This document shows positions 54,361 to 62,594 of a DNA stretch of 64,000 nucleotides, piece by piece. The notes beneath the pieces are model-generated. The model was not told the DNA's origin. It worked only from the letters and a program-made list of their open reading frames with translations, and searched no databases. Position 1 is the first letter of the stretch. Every line of letters begins with the position of its first letter. Source of the DNA: RGIG1927 sp045546275 (lineage in GTDB: Bacteria > Bacillota > Clostridia > UMGS1883); NCBI GenBank assembly GCA_045546275.1, contig JAZQCM010000006.1, positions 62,001-126,000 of the forward strand, read 5' to 3'. The translations under genes were made by a program, and so were the position numbers.

Positions 54361-55143
54361 GTGAACAAATATATTCCTTCTTATTTAATAAAGCTCCATG
54401 CCAGAAGTGCCATGAAAGGAAAGTTTTTTAAAGCCTTGTGCACAGTTTTAATAGAAATGTTAATTCTTATAGGCATAAGCGCACTTTTAATCGGGGTGAC
54501 CCCCGGTGGCTTTGACCGTTTCCGTTTAATGAGCCAGGGCACATTTGCTTCATTGGAAGAGCAAATTTTGTATCAGGCAAATGTAATGAATACGTTCACA
54601 GGTATTGTAAGTCTTGTAAGTGTGCTTTTTGCATTCATATCGGTGGGCAGTTCAAAGGTGTTTTTGGAAATTATCCGCCGAAAAGAAACAAAGGTTAAAA
54701 ACATCTTTTCCTACTACAGCCAGTGGTATATTGCAATGCTGTATCCGTTGGCAGTTGGCTTATTCAATTATCTTGTCAGCCAATTGCTCACACTTTTACA
54801 GTCGGCAGGTTGCCCCGAGGCGGTTGTGATGGCTTTAACCACAATGGTTGACTGCACGGTTATATTCATAACCTTTAAACTGGTGTTTGTAAACTTTGCA
54901 CTTTCCGACAACGGTTGTAAAAGCATTGTTGAGGCTGTTATGGTAAGCTGGAAATTAACTGATTCAAAAACCTTTGTTAATTTGTTGGCACTTGCCCTAT
55001 CCTTTGTTGGTTGGTTTATTATTTCCATGTTCACCTTTGGGTTAGCTTTTCTTTATGCCCTGCCCTACATTGAGGCAAGCCTTGCAACACTTTACGACAT
55101 GACCCGTACAATCAGCGTAGCAGGCGAGCAAAAAGAGGCGTAA
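54361..55143 (+). CDS. DUF975 family membrane protein
   Basis: 260 residues with about five membrane spans. SAMKGKFFKALCTVLIEMLILIG at the N-terminus, GSSKVFLEIIRRKETKVKNIFSYY in the middle and FVNFALSDNGCKSIVEAVMVSW resemble the DUF975 integral membrane family. Function unknown; DUF975 proteins are often seen with cell-envelope genes. GTG start with AAGGTGG 7 bp upstream. Divergent from spoIIE, upstream of the S-layer gene but with a terminator in between. Confidence 0.75.
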   Translation: MNKYIPSYLIKLHARSAMKGKFFKALCTVLIEMLILIGISALLIGVTPGGFDRFRLMSQGTFASLEEQILYQANVMNTFTGIVSLVSVLFAFISVGSSKVFLEIIRRKETKVKNIFSYYSQWYIAMLYPLAVGLFNYLVSQLLTLLQSAGCPEAVVMALTTMVDCTVIFITFKLVFVNFALSDNGCKSIVEAVMVSWKLTDSKTFVNLLALALSFVGWFIISMFTFGLAFLYALPYIEASLATLYDMTRTISVAGEQKEA

Positions 55144-55156
55144 TGTTACAAAAACG

Positions 55157-55186
55157 AGCACTTTTGTTACACAAGAGTGCTTTTTT
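55157..55186 (+). terminator. Terminator after the DUF975 gene
   Basis: AGCACTTTT pairs with AAGAGTGCT (one G-T pair) around GTTACAC, followed by TTTTTG. Confidence 0.7.
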
Positions 55187-55228
55187 GTTACAATAGTTTA
55201 AGCTAATATTACAGAACGGTTTCAGCTA

Positions 55229-55257
55229 TTGACTTTTTATCTTGCCGTGAGTAAAAT
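55229..55257 (+). promoter_or_regulatory. Putative upstream S-layer promoter
   Basis: TTGACT and TAAAAT are separated by 17 bp. Confidence 0.5.
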
Positions 55258-55338
55258 GAAGCTGATGATAGTACTCAACCCTTCTGTTACAGTATGTTAT
55301 CGGAATTTTACAGTTTTATTACAGATGTCGATAAAATA

Positions 55339-55367
55339 TTGACGAAGAAATTTCAGGGTGCTATAAT
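55339..55367 (+). promoter_or_regulatory. Putative proximal S-layer promoter
   Basis: TTGACG and TATAAT are separated by 17 bp; the start site would give a leader of about 105 nt before the ATG at 55481. Confidence 0.7.
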
Positions 55368-55480
55368 CCCAGTAGAGTCAGGATGCGAATCCTGTCGAAG
55401 CACAGAGCTTCTTTGAAAGCGGGAGCTTAAGTGCCAAACAAGATTTGCTTTCAAAAAATTTTTTAAGGAGGATTTGAGAC

Positions 55481-58216
55481 ATGAGAAATCTCAAAAAAGT
55501 TCTTGCATTAGTAGTAGCAGTAGCTATGATCGCTTCCATGGGTCTTGTTGCTTCCGCAGCTTCCTACAGCGACGTTGCTTCTAACGCTTCTTATGCAGAT
55601 GCAGTAAACCTTCTTTCTAACCTTGGTATCATCACAGGTTACGAAGATGGTTCTTTCAAGCCCGCTAACACAGTTACAAGAGCAGAAGCTGCTACAATGA
55701 TCGTACGTATGCTTGGTCTTGCTGATTCCGTTGAAATGGGCGAAACAATGTTCACAGACGTTGCTGCTGATAACTGGGCTTCCGGTTATGTAAACGTAGC
55801 AGTAGCTAACGGTATCGTTAACGGTATGGGCGATGGTACATTCGCTCCTAACGGTGAAGTAACATACGGTCAGATCGTTAAGATGATCGTTTGTGCTCTC
55901 GGTTATGAACCCGTTGCACAGGCAAACGGCGGCTGGAATGGCGGCGGTTACATCCTCGCTGGTTCTAAGGCTGGTTTCACAAAGGGCGTTTCCGGTACAG
56001 CAGACGCTGCAGCTTCCAGAGCTACAGTTGCTCAGCTTATCTACAATGCACTTGAAGTTGAACTTATGGATCAGAAGTCCTGGTCTACAGGCATCAACGG
56101 TTCTACTTTCGAAGTATTAGAAGGTCAGACAATTCTTACAGAATACCTCGGTCTTGAAAAGGTTGAAGGTGTTGTAGTTGAAACATACCTTTCTAACGTT
56201 GCTGACTATGATGCAGACGCTAACACAGTAACACTTGTTGTAACAAAGAACAGCAAGGATGCTGATGCTGAAGATATCATGTACGAAGTTGGCGAAACAT
56301 TTGATTTCGTTGTAACAGATGCTTATGCTGCATCTCTTCTTGGTTACACAGTAACAGCTTACGCTGGTGAAAACGAAGATGACGAAAACGCTATCTTCGC
56401 TATCGCTGAAAAGGCTGGTAAGAACTCCACAGTAGTTGTTGACACAGAAGACATCGTTGAATTCAACGAAGAAACAATCAAGTACTGGAAGAGCTCCAAG
56501 GCTACAACAGAAGCTGACATCGAAACATTCGTTAAGTGCGGTAAGGACAACGAAGTAGAAGTAGAAAACTACCAGGTTGTTAACGGCTTCAACGTATACG
56601 ATGAAGAAAGCGACGTAGAAGACATTCTTGATGTTTACGCAACTCTCGAAGAAATCACTCTTCTTGACAACGATGGTGACGGTAACTTCGAATTCATCTT
56701 CGCTACAATCCCCAGCGATAACGCTGTTGAATTTGTAGTAGATGAAGTTTCTGAAGAAGAAAACTGCTACTATGTTGATCCTGAAGAAGGCGAAGGTATC
56801 GAAATCGATTACGAAGACGAAGACAAGATTTACACAGTTGTTAAGGACGGCGCTGTTGTTGATGCATCCGCTATCGTAGAAGGCGACGTTGTAACAGTTC
56901 TTGATCCTGACCTCGCTATCGTAACAGTATACGTATCCTCCAACGTTGTTGAAGGTGCTGTAGAAGAAATCGATGATGAATACTATGTAATCAACGGTAA
57001 GGAATACAAGCTCACAACAATCGCTGACGTTACAGCTCCCGATGCTGGTGCAGAAGGTCTCTTCTACATCAATGCTTCCGGTAAGATCGCTGCTCTTGAC
57101 TTAACAAGCGACGGCGCAAACGCTGACTACGTATACGTAATCGACGCTGACGTTTCTAAGGGCGATTTCGGTGCTCAGACACACATCGTTAAGGTTGTAA
57201 CAGCTACAGGCGAAATCAAGGTTCTTACAATCAAGGAAAAGAAGTGCGTAATCGACGGCGTAAAGAATCAGACAGATGACGACGTTTATGCTGCAGTTGA
57301 AAACTATGTAGGTCTTGCTAAGATCGACCTTACAGCTGCTGGCGAACTCGCTGCTATCTACTTCCCCGCTGAAGATGGCGAATTCGACGCTCTCTATGCA
57401 TACGATAAGGACGAAGACAATGCTGAATACAACGAAGCTCGTGGCAGATATGGTAAGGCTGAACTTACATCTGACATGCTCGTATTCCACGTTGACTCCA
57501 CAGAAATCGAAGTTGATGAAGACGGTAACGAAGACTACACAGATGCTATCACAGTTACAACTGTTGGTAACCTCTTCGTAGATGGTAACTCCTACACATT
57601 CACAGCATTTGGCGAAGAAGAAGAAATCACAGTTCTTGTTGCTAACGATGCTAAGGCAGCTATCGATGACGAAGCTCCTGTAATGGTAGTTACAAAGGTT
57701 ACAGACACAACAGCTGATGATGCTGACACAATCAAGATCACAGGTGTTAAGGCTGGCGAAACAGTTTCCGTAATCGTTGATCCCGATGATTTCATCGAAA
57801 TGGAAACACGTCCTGTTAAGGGCAACGTAATCCTTTACGCTGAAAACGCTGGTTATGCTACAGACGTTAAGGTTCTCTTCACATCTGACGCTGAAGGCGT
57901 TGGTGAACTTACAGGCGAATTCGGTACAGAAGCTGATGACGAAGCTGTAACAGTTTACTACGGTGAAGTTGTAGACGTTAAGACAAAGTCCTTCCTCATC
58001 GGTGAAGAAGAAGCTGAATTCTACTTTGCTGCTGACTACAACGTAACAGTTGTTGACTACACAGGCAACAAGGTAACAATCGCTAAGGGCTCCAAGTCTT
58101 CTGTAAAGGCTTCTACAGAAAAGTACACAAGAACAGTATTCGTTAAGACAGCTCTTGAATCTGAAGACGAAGTAACTGATATCGTTGTATTCGTAGAAAA
58201 GGTAGACGCTGAATAA
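55481..58216 (+). CDS. SLH-domain surface protein, likely major S-layer protein
   Basis: 911 residues. Signal peptide (1-27, ending ASAA). Three SLH modules: about 28-80 (YSDVASNASYADAVNLL, GYEDGSFKPANTVTRAEAA), about 90-145 (TDVAADNWASGYVNVAVANG, MGDGTFAPNGEVTYGQ) and a weaker third about 150-195. SLH modules bind secondary wall polymers. Residues about 200-911 are acidic (Glu/Asp/Val-rich) and of unknown fold. Codon choice is very restricted (strong preference for GCT, ACA, GAA, AAG) compared with neighbours, a mark of high expression. Two promoters and a long leader support an abundant protein. A terminator follows. Confidence 0.9.
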   Translation: MRNLKKVLALVVAVAMIASMGLVASAASYSDVASNASYADAVNLLSNLGIITGYEDGSFKPANTVTRAEAATMIVRMLGLADSVEMGETMFTDVAADNWASGYVNVAVANGIVNGMGDGTFAPNGEVTYGQIVKMIVCALGYEPVAQANGGWNGGGYILAGSKAGFTKGVSGTADAAASRATVAQLIYNALEVELMDQKSWSTGINGSTFEVLEGQTILTEYLGLEKVEGVVVETYLSNVADYDADANTVTLVVTKNSKDADAEDIMYEVGETFDFVVTDAYAASLLGYTVTAYAGENEDDENAIFAIAEKAGKNSTVVVDTEDIVEFNEETIKYWKSSKATTEADIETFVKCGKDNEVEVENYQVVNGFNVYDEESDVEDILDVYATLEEITLLDNDGDGNFEFIFATIPSDNAVEFVVDEVSEEENCYYVDPEEGEGIEIDYEDEDKIYTVVKDGAVVDASAIVEGDVVTVLDPDLAIVTVYVSSNVVEGAVEEIDDEYYVINGKEYKLTTIADVTAPDAGAEGLFYINASGKIAALDLTSDGANADYVYVIDADVSKGDFGAQTHIVKVVTATGEIKVLTIKEKKCVIDGVKNQTDDDVYAAVENYVGLAKIDLTAAGELAAIYFPAEDGEFDALYAYDKDEDNAEYNEARGRYGKAELTSDMLVFHVDSTEIEVDEDGNEDYTDAITVTTVGNLFVDGNSYTFTAFGEEEEITVLVANDAKAAIDDEAPVMVVTKVTDTTADDADTIKITGVKAGETVSVIVDPDDFIEMETRPVKGNVILYAENAGYATDVKVLFTSDAEGVGELTGEFGTEADDEAVTVYYGEVVDVKTKSFLIGEEEAEFYFAADYNVTVVDYTGNKVTIAKGSKSSVKASTEKYTRTVFVKTALESEDEVTDIVVFVEKVDAE

Positions 58217-58245
58217 TTTAAAACTAACTGAATAAGTTTTAAATA

Positions 58246-58276
58246 AAAAGAACCCGACCGAGGTCGGGTTCTTTTG
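58246..58276 (+). terminator. Terminator after the S-layer gene
   Basis: AAGAACCCGAC pairs with GTCGGGTTCTT around CGAG, followed by TTTGT. Confidence 0.85.
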
Positions 58277-58290
58277 TCGTAAAAAATTGA

Positions 58291-58319
58291 TTGATTTTTC
58301 AACCGGTGTTTGCTATAAT
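58291..58319 (+). promoter_or_regulatory. Putative promoter of the tRNA-Arg gene
   Basis: TTGATT and TATAAT are separated by 17 bp, 11 bp upstream of the mature tRNA 5' end. Confidence 0.7.
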
Positions 58320-58329
58320 AAACAAAAAT

Positions 58330-58406
58330 GCGCTTGTAGCTCAGTGGATAGAGCACCGGCCTCCGACGCCGGGTTGTCGTAGGTTCGATTCCTATCAAGC
58401 GCGCCA
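58330..58406 (+). tRNA. tRNA-Arg (anticodon CCG)
   Basis: 77 nt including an encoded 3' CCA. Acceptor arms GCGCTTG and CAAGCGC pair; the D arm GCTC...GAGC, the anticodon arm CCGGC-CTCCGAC-GCCGG with anticodon CCG, and the T arm with GGTTCGATTCC are all intact. It reads CGG codons. Independent promoter and terminator; a single-gene unit. Confidence 0.97.
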
Positions 58407-58409
58407 AAG

Positions 58410-58445
58410 AAAAGACGAGTTTATTTTAAACTTGTCTTTTCTTGC
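58410..58445 (+). terminator. Terminator after tRNA-Arg
   Basis: AAAAGACGAGTTTA pairs with TAAACTTGTCTTTT (one G-T pair) around TTT, followed by CTTGC. Confidence 0.8.
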
Positions 58446-58477
58446 TTAATACATGTCTTTGCAAAAAAACTAATTCA

Positions 58478-58506
58478 TTGACAAAAAAAACAATACATTG
58501 TATAAT
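58478..58506 (+). promoter_or_regulatory. Putative sigma-A promoter
   Basis: Consensus TTGACA and TATAAT are separated by 17 bp, 30 bp upstream of the NodB-like gene start. Confidence 0.8.
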
Positions 58507-58535
58507 AAATTTAGATTAATTAAGGAGGCGGAATT

Positions 58536-59525
58536 TTGAAAAAGTTAGTCATTTCGGTTATTGCAATTCTTGTTTGTGTTGCAAGCTTTTTTATTTATAG
58601 CTCATATCTGGAAAACAAGGCTGAGTCAGTAAAGCTCGAGGAACTGAGTAATAGTGCAGTTGAGCTTAACGCTAAAAAATCACTGCTTAAAAAACAAATT
58701 GAAGAAATTAAGGATGAACGTGACGAAGAGCTTCGTTTCGGAAATTATATGATTTTATTCTTCGACAATATGGAAGAAAACCTTTACACCGATGTGTATC
58801 CGCTTTTATCCTCCTATGGGCACAAAGGTACTGTTGTAATGAAAGACCTGGTTATTCCAGGCGACGAGGGCGCAATTTCAAGAGAGCATTTTGATTTGCT
58901 TATGACCGAAGGTTGGGATGCTGCAATCGGCTGTTCAGATTCTGTTACAATGACTGATTTTGATGCAACGGAGCAAATGACTGCTTATCTTGATAAATAT
59001 ATTGCAAAGCTTAAGGCGAACAATATCACGGTGCCTGTGACCTTTTGCTTTGACAAAGGTGACTACAGCGAAGAATTTGAAGAAGTGCTTTCGCACTTTG
59101 GCTTTAAAATAATTCGTCACTACGGCGAAACCGGCGACACCTATGCAAGCTCTGTGGCAGACGACTTTTTCTACATTGGCTCAGGCTGGTACTGTGCTGC
59201 AGCAACCACTTTGGAAAGCGCAGTTGTTTCGGCATATGAAAAGGAATTAACCTATAGTGTGTCTACAGGTAAAATTTTAAATGAGGTTACCGACACAAAG
59301 AAAGACTGCACTCTTACTAAGTACAAGCGAATGCTTGATTACATTGAAGCAAAGTGCAATGGCATGGAAATTTGCACTGTGACTGAGTTGTATAACATTA
59401 AAATGGAGCAGTTCACACAAGTTTCCGGCAGCTTGGCAAAGTATAATGAGCAAATAGAAGAAAAAGAAAAAGAAGTTTCAGAAATTGAAGAGCAAATAGA
59501 AGCTATATACAATTCCCTTTCGTAA
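58536..59525 (+). CDS. Membrane-anchored NodB-fold protein with degenerate metal site
   Basis: 329 residues. One N-terminal span (about 4-22), a coiled coil (about 27-66), then a region laid out like a polysaccharide deacetylase (about 70-280): MILFFDNMEENLYTDVYPLLSSYG where active enzymes have TFDDG, then EHFDLLMTEGWDAAIGCSDS where active enzymes have HxxxH, then FCFDKGDYSEEFEEVL. A second coiled coil closes the protein (about 290-329). Both metal-binding positions appear lost, so it is probably a non-catalytic binding or scaffold protein. TTG start with AAGGAGG 7 bp upstream. The family call rests on pattern only. Confidence 0.65.
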   Translation: MKKLVISVIAILVCVASFFIYSSYLENKAESVKLEELSNSAVELNAKKSLLKKQIEEIKDERDEELRFGNYMILFFDNMEENLYTDVYPLLSSYGHKGTVVMKDLVIPGDEGAISREHFDLLMTEGWDAAIGCSDSVTMTDFDATEQMTAYLDKYIAKLKANNITVPVTFCFDKGDYSEEFEEVLSHFGFKIIRHYGETGDTYASSVADDFFYIGSGWYCAAATTLESAVVSAYEKELTYSVSTGKILNEVTDTKKDCTLTKYKRMLDYIEAKCNGMEICTVTELYNIKMEQFTQVSGSLAKYNEQIEEKEKEVSEIEEQIEAIYNSLS

Positions 59526-59528
59526 CAA

Positions 59529-59558
59529 AAAAAGAACCGCTTAGCGGTTCTTTTTGTT
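59529..59558. terminator. Bidirectional terminator
   Basis: AAAAAGAACCGC pairs with GCGGTTCTTTTT around TTA. It overlaps the last codons of the minus-strand kinase gene. Confidence 0.85.
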
Positions 59559-60245
59559 TGCTATTGCATCCGAGGCAACTTGTGCTGCTTCAATATTCAT
59601 GTTGCATTTTAAAAGATATAACGGCACGCCTGAAAAAAGCTTGTCAGCAAATTCTGCCACTTTAATAATCAGCATTGGACTTTTTGGCATATATATCTGC
59701 CTGAAAAGTGCCTTGTTGAAAACCTTAGAGTCAAGCTGTTCAACCTCATTTTCTTCACCTCGGGTAAGAAGAACAATTCCCTTTAAGGGTGCTGATGCAT
59801 TAACGTTGTAATGCTCCTTGCCACACCAGGGAGTGCCGTAGGCAACAAAGCTTCCGTTTATGTAGCGGATTAAAGGCTTGTCACCATTCAGTATGCGCAC
59901 ATTGTCCTTGTAAAGCTCTTTCCAAAGCTTTATGTGAGTGGTTTTCCCTGTGCCTGAGGTTGCTGTGAACATGTAGGCGTTACCCTCGTATTCAATCACA
60001 GCACCGTGCATCAGAGCACCATCATGAGCTACTATGTAATCGCATATAACTCTGTACGTTTCCAAATATTCAATGTAGTGCAAGGGCGATGCAGGGTATT
60101 TTGCCTTTAGGGTTTCCAATTCATCCATTGTTATGTCAATGGTTTCATCGGGAACATCATCAGTTAAATAATCGGTCATAAATTGTTCCATGTAGGGGAA
60201 CTTGTTTTTTATTTCAAAAACAAAACCGGCAACCTTTATTTTCAA
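59541..60245 (-). CDS. HPr-kinase/PEP-carboxykinase-like P-loop protein
   Basis: 234 residues. Walker A TATSGTGKTTH near residues 94-104, an acidic segment ILNGDKPLIRY near 118, and YGTPWCGKEHYNVNASAPLKGIV near 136 match the PEPCK/HPr kinase-like superfamily, whose small members are protein or peptide serine kinases or cassette proteins of unknown substrate. No HPr or PTS gene is near, so it is not a standard HprK (which is longer, with an N-terminal domain). Its ATG overlaps the stop of the upstream surface-protein gene (ATGA), strongly suggesting a joint function; the surface protein would be its substrate only by inference. Confidence 0.75.
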   Translation of the reverse strand: MKIKVAGFVFEIKNKFPYMEQFMTDYLTDDVPDETIDITMDELETLKAKYPASPLHYIEYLETYRVICDYIVAHDGALMHGAVIEYEGNAYMFTATSGTGKTTHIKLWKELYKDNVRILNGDKPLIRYINGSFVAYGTPWCGKEHYNVNASAPLKGIVLLTRGEENEVEQLDSKVFNKALFRQIYMPKSPMLIIKVAEFADKLFSGVPLYLLKCNMNIEAAQVASDAIANKKNR

Positions 60246-61576
60246 TCAAACCACCATTCCTTGGAGAATGCAGTAACTGTTTCTTCTTCGGATTCGTTTT
60301 CAGAAGGCGCTTCGGACTCATTTTCAGAGGGAGCCTCGGATTTATCTTCTGTAGGCACTTCAGATTCGTTTTCAGAGGGAGCCTCAGATTCGTCTTCAGA
60401 AGGCGCTTCGGACTCATTCTCAGAGGGAACCTCGGATTTATCTTCAGAAGGCGCTTCGGATTCATTTTCGGAGGGAGCCTCAGACTCATCCTCGGTAGGT
60501 GCTTCTGTGGGAGCGGTAGTTTCACCTTCTGTGGGGAAAAGCTCGGGGTCATCAGCATCGTCTATGATAAAGTCGTCGTCTTCATCGTCAAATCCGCCAC
60601 CACCGCTTCCTCCTTCGGAGTCATCGTCGCCATATCCCGGGGGACGCCAACCGTCATCAAAGGGGTCATCTATTACGTTGTCTTTGTCGTTGTCAATAGG
60701 ACCATCATATTCGCCATAAACAGGCTCAGTGGGTTCGGGTTCTGTGGGAGCCTGGGTAGGAGGTTGGGTTTCTTCCTCCTCGGGAGCTTGGGTAGGTGCT
60801 TCTGTGGGAGCTTCTGTCGGTCTTTCTTCCTCATCGTCATCATCAGATGAACCACCACCGGACGAACCGCCTGAACCACCCGAAGGACGAGAAGAACCGG
60901 AGCTTGAACCGCCCACGGGTCTGCCACTTGTCCAGTCTGTTGAAGAACGGTCAACGTATGCAGTAACCTTTGTGTAGCTTGTGCCATCGGGAAGAATGCC
61001 CAAAGCCACCTGCATGGTTTCCTGTGCAAATTTTGCCTTAAGGTCAGTAAATTCCAAATTTTCTGTACCTTCTGTAGCAGTTTCAATGGGTTTTGCAGAA
61101 TAAAGGTATGTAACAACATTTTCTCTTGTTGCAGTCTTGTCCTTCATTTCGGGCAGTTGCAAAGAACTGCCTAAAGCCTTGTTGATAAGGGTTACTGCTT
61201 CTTCTGTTGTAAGAACCTTTGTGGGGTTGAGCTTATTATCGCCATCGGGTGCAATAAAGCCTGCTGCAACAGCCTTTGTAAATGTTTCATAGTACCAATC
61301 GGCAGGTGAAATATCAGTAACCCTTGTAAGGTCAGCAGCACTTTCACCAAAGGGCTTAACTCGTGAAATGAAAGTTAAAACCTCCGCTAAAGTAACCGAC
61401 TTGTCAAGGGAAAGCTTGCCGTCGACACCTGTAATAATTTTATTATTCACAGCGTATTCGATTGCCTCGTAGTTAGGGTTGGTTTTTTCGGGCATATCCG
61501 AAAAGTCCGCTGCAAACACAGAAACGGAGCTTAAAGCAACAAACATTGCTATAAAAATTGCAATACTCCTTTTCAA
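60242..61576 (-). CDS. SLH-like surface protein with acidic tandem-repeat C-terminus
   Basis: 444 residues. Signal peptide (1-23, ending VFA). Degenerate SLH-type modules about 24-195 (DISPADWYYETFTKAVAAGFI, LNPTKVLTTEEAVTLI). Then a Gly/Ser linker, a Pro/Thr/Glu tract with TEAPTEAPTQAP, an Asp-rich segment with DNDKDNVIDDPFDDG, and about eight imperfect 8-residue repeats (ESEAPSEN/D) encoded at about 60285-60500. It ends FSKEWWFD, unlike the rest. Start: TTG 61576 is 7 bp after AAAGGTGATG; GTG 61588 lies inside that site. Translationally coupled to the kinase gene. Function unknown; surface location likely. Confidence 0.75.
   Translation of the reverse strand: MKRSIAIFIAMFVALSSVSVFAADFSDMPEKTNPNYEAIEYAVNNKIITGVDGKLSLDKSVTLAEVLTFISRVKPFGESAADLTRVTDISPADWYYETFTKAVAAGFIAPDGDNKLNPTKVLTTEEAVTLINKALGSSLQLPEMKDKTATRENVVTYLYSAKPIETATEGTENLEFTDLKAKFAQETMQVALGILPDGTSYTKVTAYVDRSSTDWTSGRPVGGSSSGSSRPSGGSGGSSGGGSSDDDDEEERPTEAPTEAPTQAPEEEETQPPTQAPTEPEPTEPVYGEYDGPIDNDKDNVIDDPFDDGWRPPGYGDDDSEGGSGGGGFDDEDDDFIIDDADDPELFPTEGETTAPTEAPTEDESEAPSENESEAPSEDKSEVPSENESEAPSEDESEAPSENESEVPTEDKSEAPSENESEAPSENESEEETVTAFSKEWWFD
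60285..60500 (-). repeat. Tandem 24-bp coding repeats
   Basis: About eight degenerate 24-bp units encode the ESEAPSEN/ESEAPSED/KSEVPSEN octapeptides of the surface protein. Third-position differences between units show that the array is not freshly expanded. Confidence 0.8.
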
Positions 61577-61661
61577 GAAAATCATCACCTTTCTGTATCA
61601 GTTTAATATATCCTGAGCATTAATTCGAATGCATGGATGTTATGCATAGTTATACACATAT

Positions 61662-61690
61662 ATCATATCATACATAAAGCGAGAATTCAA
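61662..61690 (-). promoter_or_regulatory. Putative promoter of the surface protein-kinase operon
   Basis: On the minus strand TTGAAT and TATGAT are separated by 17 bp, leaving a leader of about 80 nt before the TTG start. Confidence 0.55.
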
Positions 61691-61730
61691 CCAAAAAAGC
61701 AAATTTTCGCTTATAATATGGTCAAAAAAT

Positions 61731-61760
61731 TTGACATCAAACATGTATGGTTGGTATAAT
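61731..61760 (+). promoter_or_regulatory. Putative promoter of the CPBP protease gene
   Basis: TTGACA and TATAAT are separated by 18 bp. Confidence 0.7.
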
Positions 61761-61781
61761 TAATTTCAAGGAGTGGTTCTC

Positions 61782-62594
61782 GTGAAAAATTTTAAAGAAA
61801 AATATCCTGTGTGGTTATCAATTGCAGTAATAATACTTTATCTGATTTCGGACTTTGTAATCGGAATGCTCTGGGTATTTGTGCCGGAAAATTTTGCCAC
61901 AAAGTTTATTGGGCAATTTGTCATGATGCTTGTGCCTTTTTTGTTTGTGGTGTTTTTTTCAAGCACTAAGGTGTACCGTGACAAAGGCATGGACAAAACC
62001 TTGAGTGCAGGCGCCTTTATGTTGGTGGTGCAGGCTATGCTGGTGTGGGCAAACGTGCAGCTATCACTTTTAGACGAAACAACCAAGTGGGCAAGCTTTC
62101 CCGATATTGTGTATGGTGTGGTAGTGCTCTTTGGCATTGGTTTTCGCGAGGAAAGCCTGTTTCGTGGAATTGTAGTTAATAATATTGCCAAAAAATACAT
62201 AACAGACCGAAAAGGTATTTATATTACCATTATCATTTCTGGTGTAATCTTCGGCGCAATCCACATGACTAACATTTTTGTGGGTGTGGATGTTTTCAGT
62301 GCATTTATCCAGAGTGTGGTAGCCATGGGTATCGGCTTTTATCTGGGTGCGGTATATCTTCGTGGCGGAAGCTTGTGGGGGTTAATTCTGCTTCACTCCA
62401 TAACCGATGCGGCAAGCCTTTTCTACTCCATATTTACAACAAATAACGGCACTGAGGTTGACACAATAAATGAACTTGGTTGGGGGAACCTTGCACCGCT
62501 TTTACTTTTTGGCGCCATTACCCTGTTCCTTTTAAGAAAAGATAAATGCGAAGAAATAATCGAAAGATTTAAAAAAGAAGACGCAAGCTTATGA
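61782..62594 (+). CDS. CPBP family intramembrane metalloprotease
   Basis: 270 residues with about seven membrane spans. Motif 1 FREESLFRGIVVN near residue 125 carries the EExxxR signature, motif 2 FGAIHMTNIFVG near 160 the His, and motif 3 LLHSITDAASLFY near 207 another His. This is the ABI/CAAX-protease and bacteriocin-processing family (PF02517), whose natural substrates in most bacteria are unknown. GTG 61782 is 8 bp after AAGGAG; GTG 61773 overlaps that site. Its stop lies inside the terminator hairpin shared with the next gene. Confidence 0.88.
   Translation: MKNFKEKYPVWLSIAVIILYLISDFVIGMLWVFVPENFATKFIGQFVMMLVPFLFVVFFSSTKVYRDKGMDKTLSAGAFMLVVQAMLVWANVQLSLLDETTKWASFPDIVYGVVVLFGIGFREESLFRGIVVNNIAKKYITDRKGIYITIIISGVIFGAIHMTNIFVGVDVFSAFIQSVVAMGIGFYLGAVYLRGGSLWGLILLHSITDAASLFYSIFTTNNGTEVDTINELGWGNLAPLLLFGAITLFLLRKDKCEEIIERFKKEDASL

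Larger units (their letters stand above)
55187..55480 (+). promoter_or_regulatory. Long leader region of the S-layer gene
   Basis: No gene is seen in these 294 bp. The region holds two promoter-like pairs (55229-55257 and 55339-55367), several TTACAG/ATTACAG repeats near 55209, 55288, 55309 and 55318, and then an untranslated leader of about 105 nt with small hairpins (CAGGA...TCCTG at about 55379-55394; a GCAC/GTGC pair at about 55399-55434). A near-consensus AAGGAGG precedes the S-layer start. Confidence 0.55.

Noticed and set aside
60285..60500. Tandem repeats considered as a CRISPR array
   Set aside because: Units are contiguous, 24 bp, in frame and without spacers; they are coding repeats.
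60183..60719. Long Ser-rich open frame on the plus strand opposite the tandem repeats
   Set aside because: It is the complement of the repetitive acidic coding region; it has no ribosome site, and the minus-strand frame has a signal peptide, SLH modules and coupling to the kinase.
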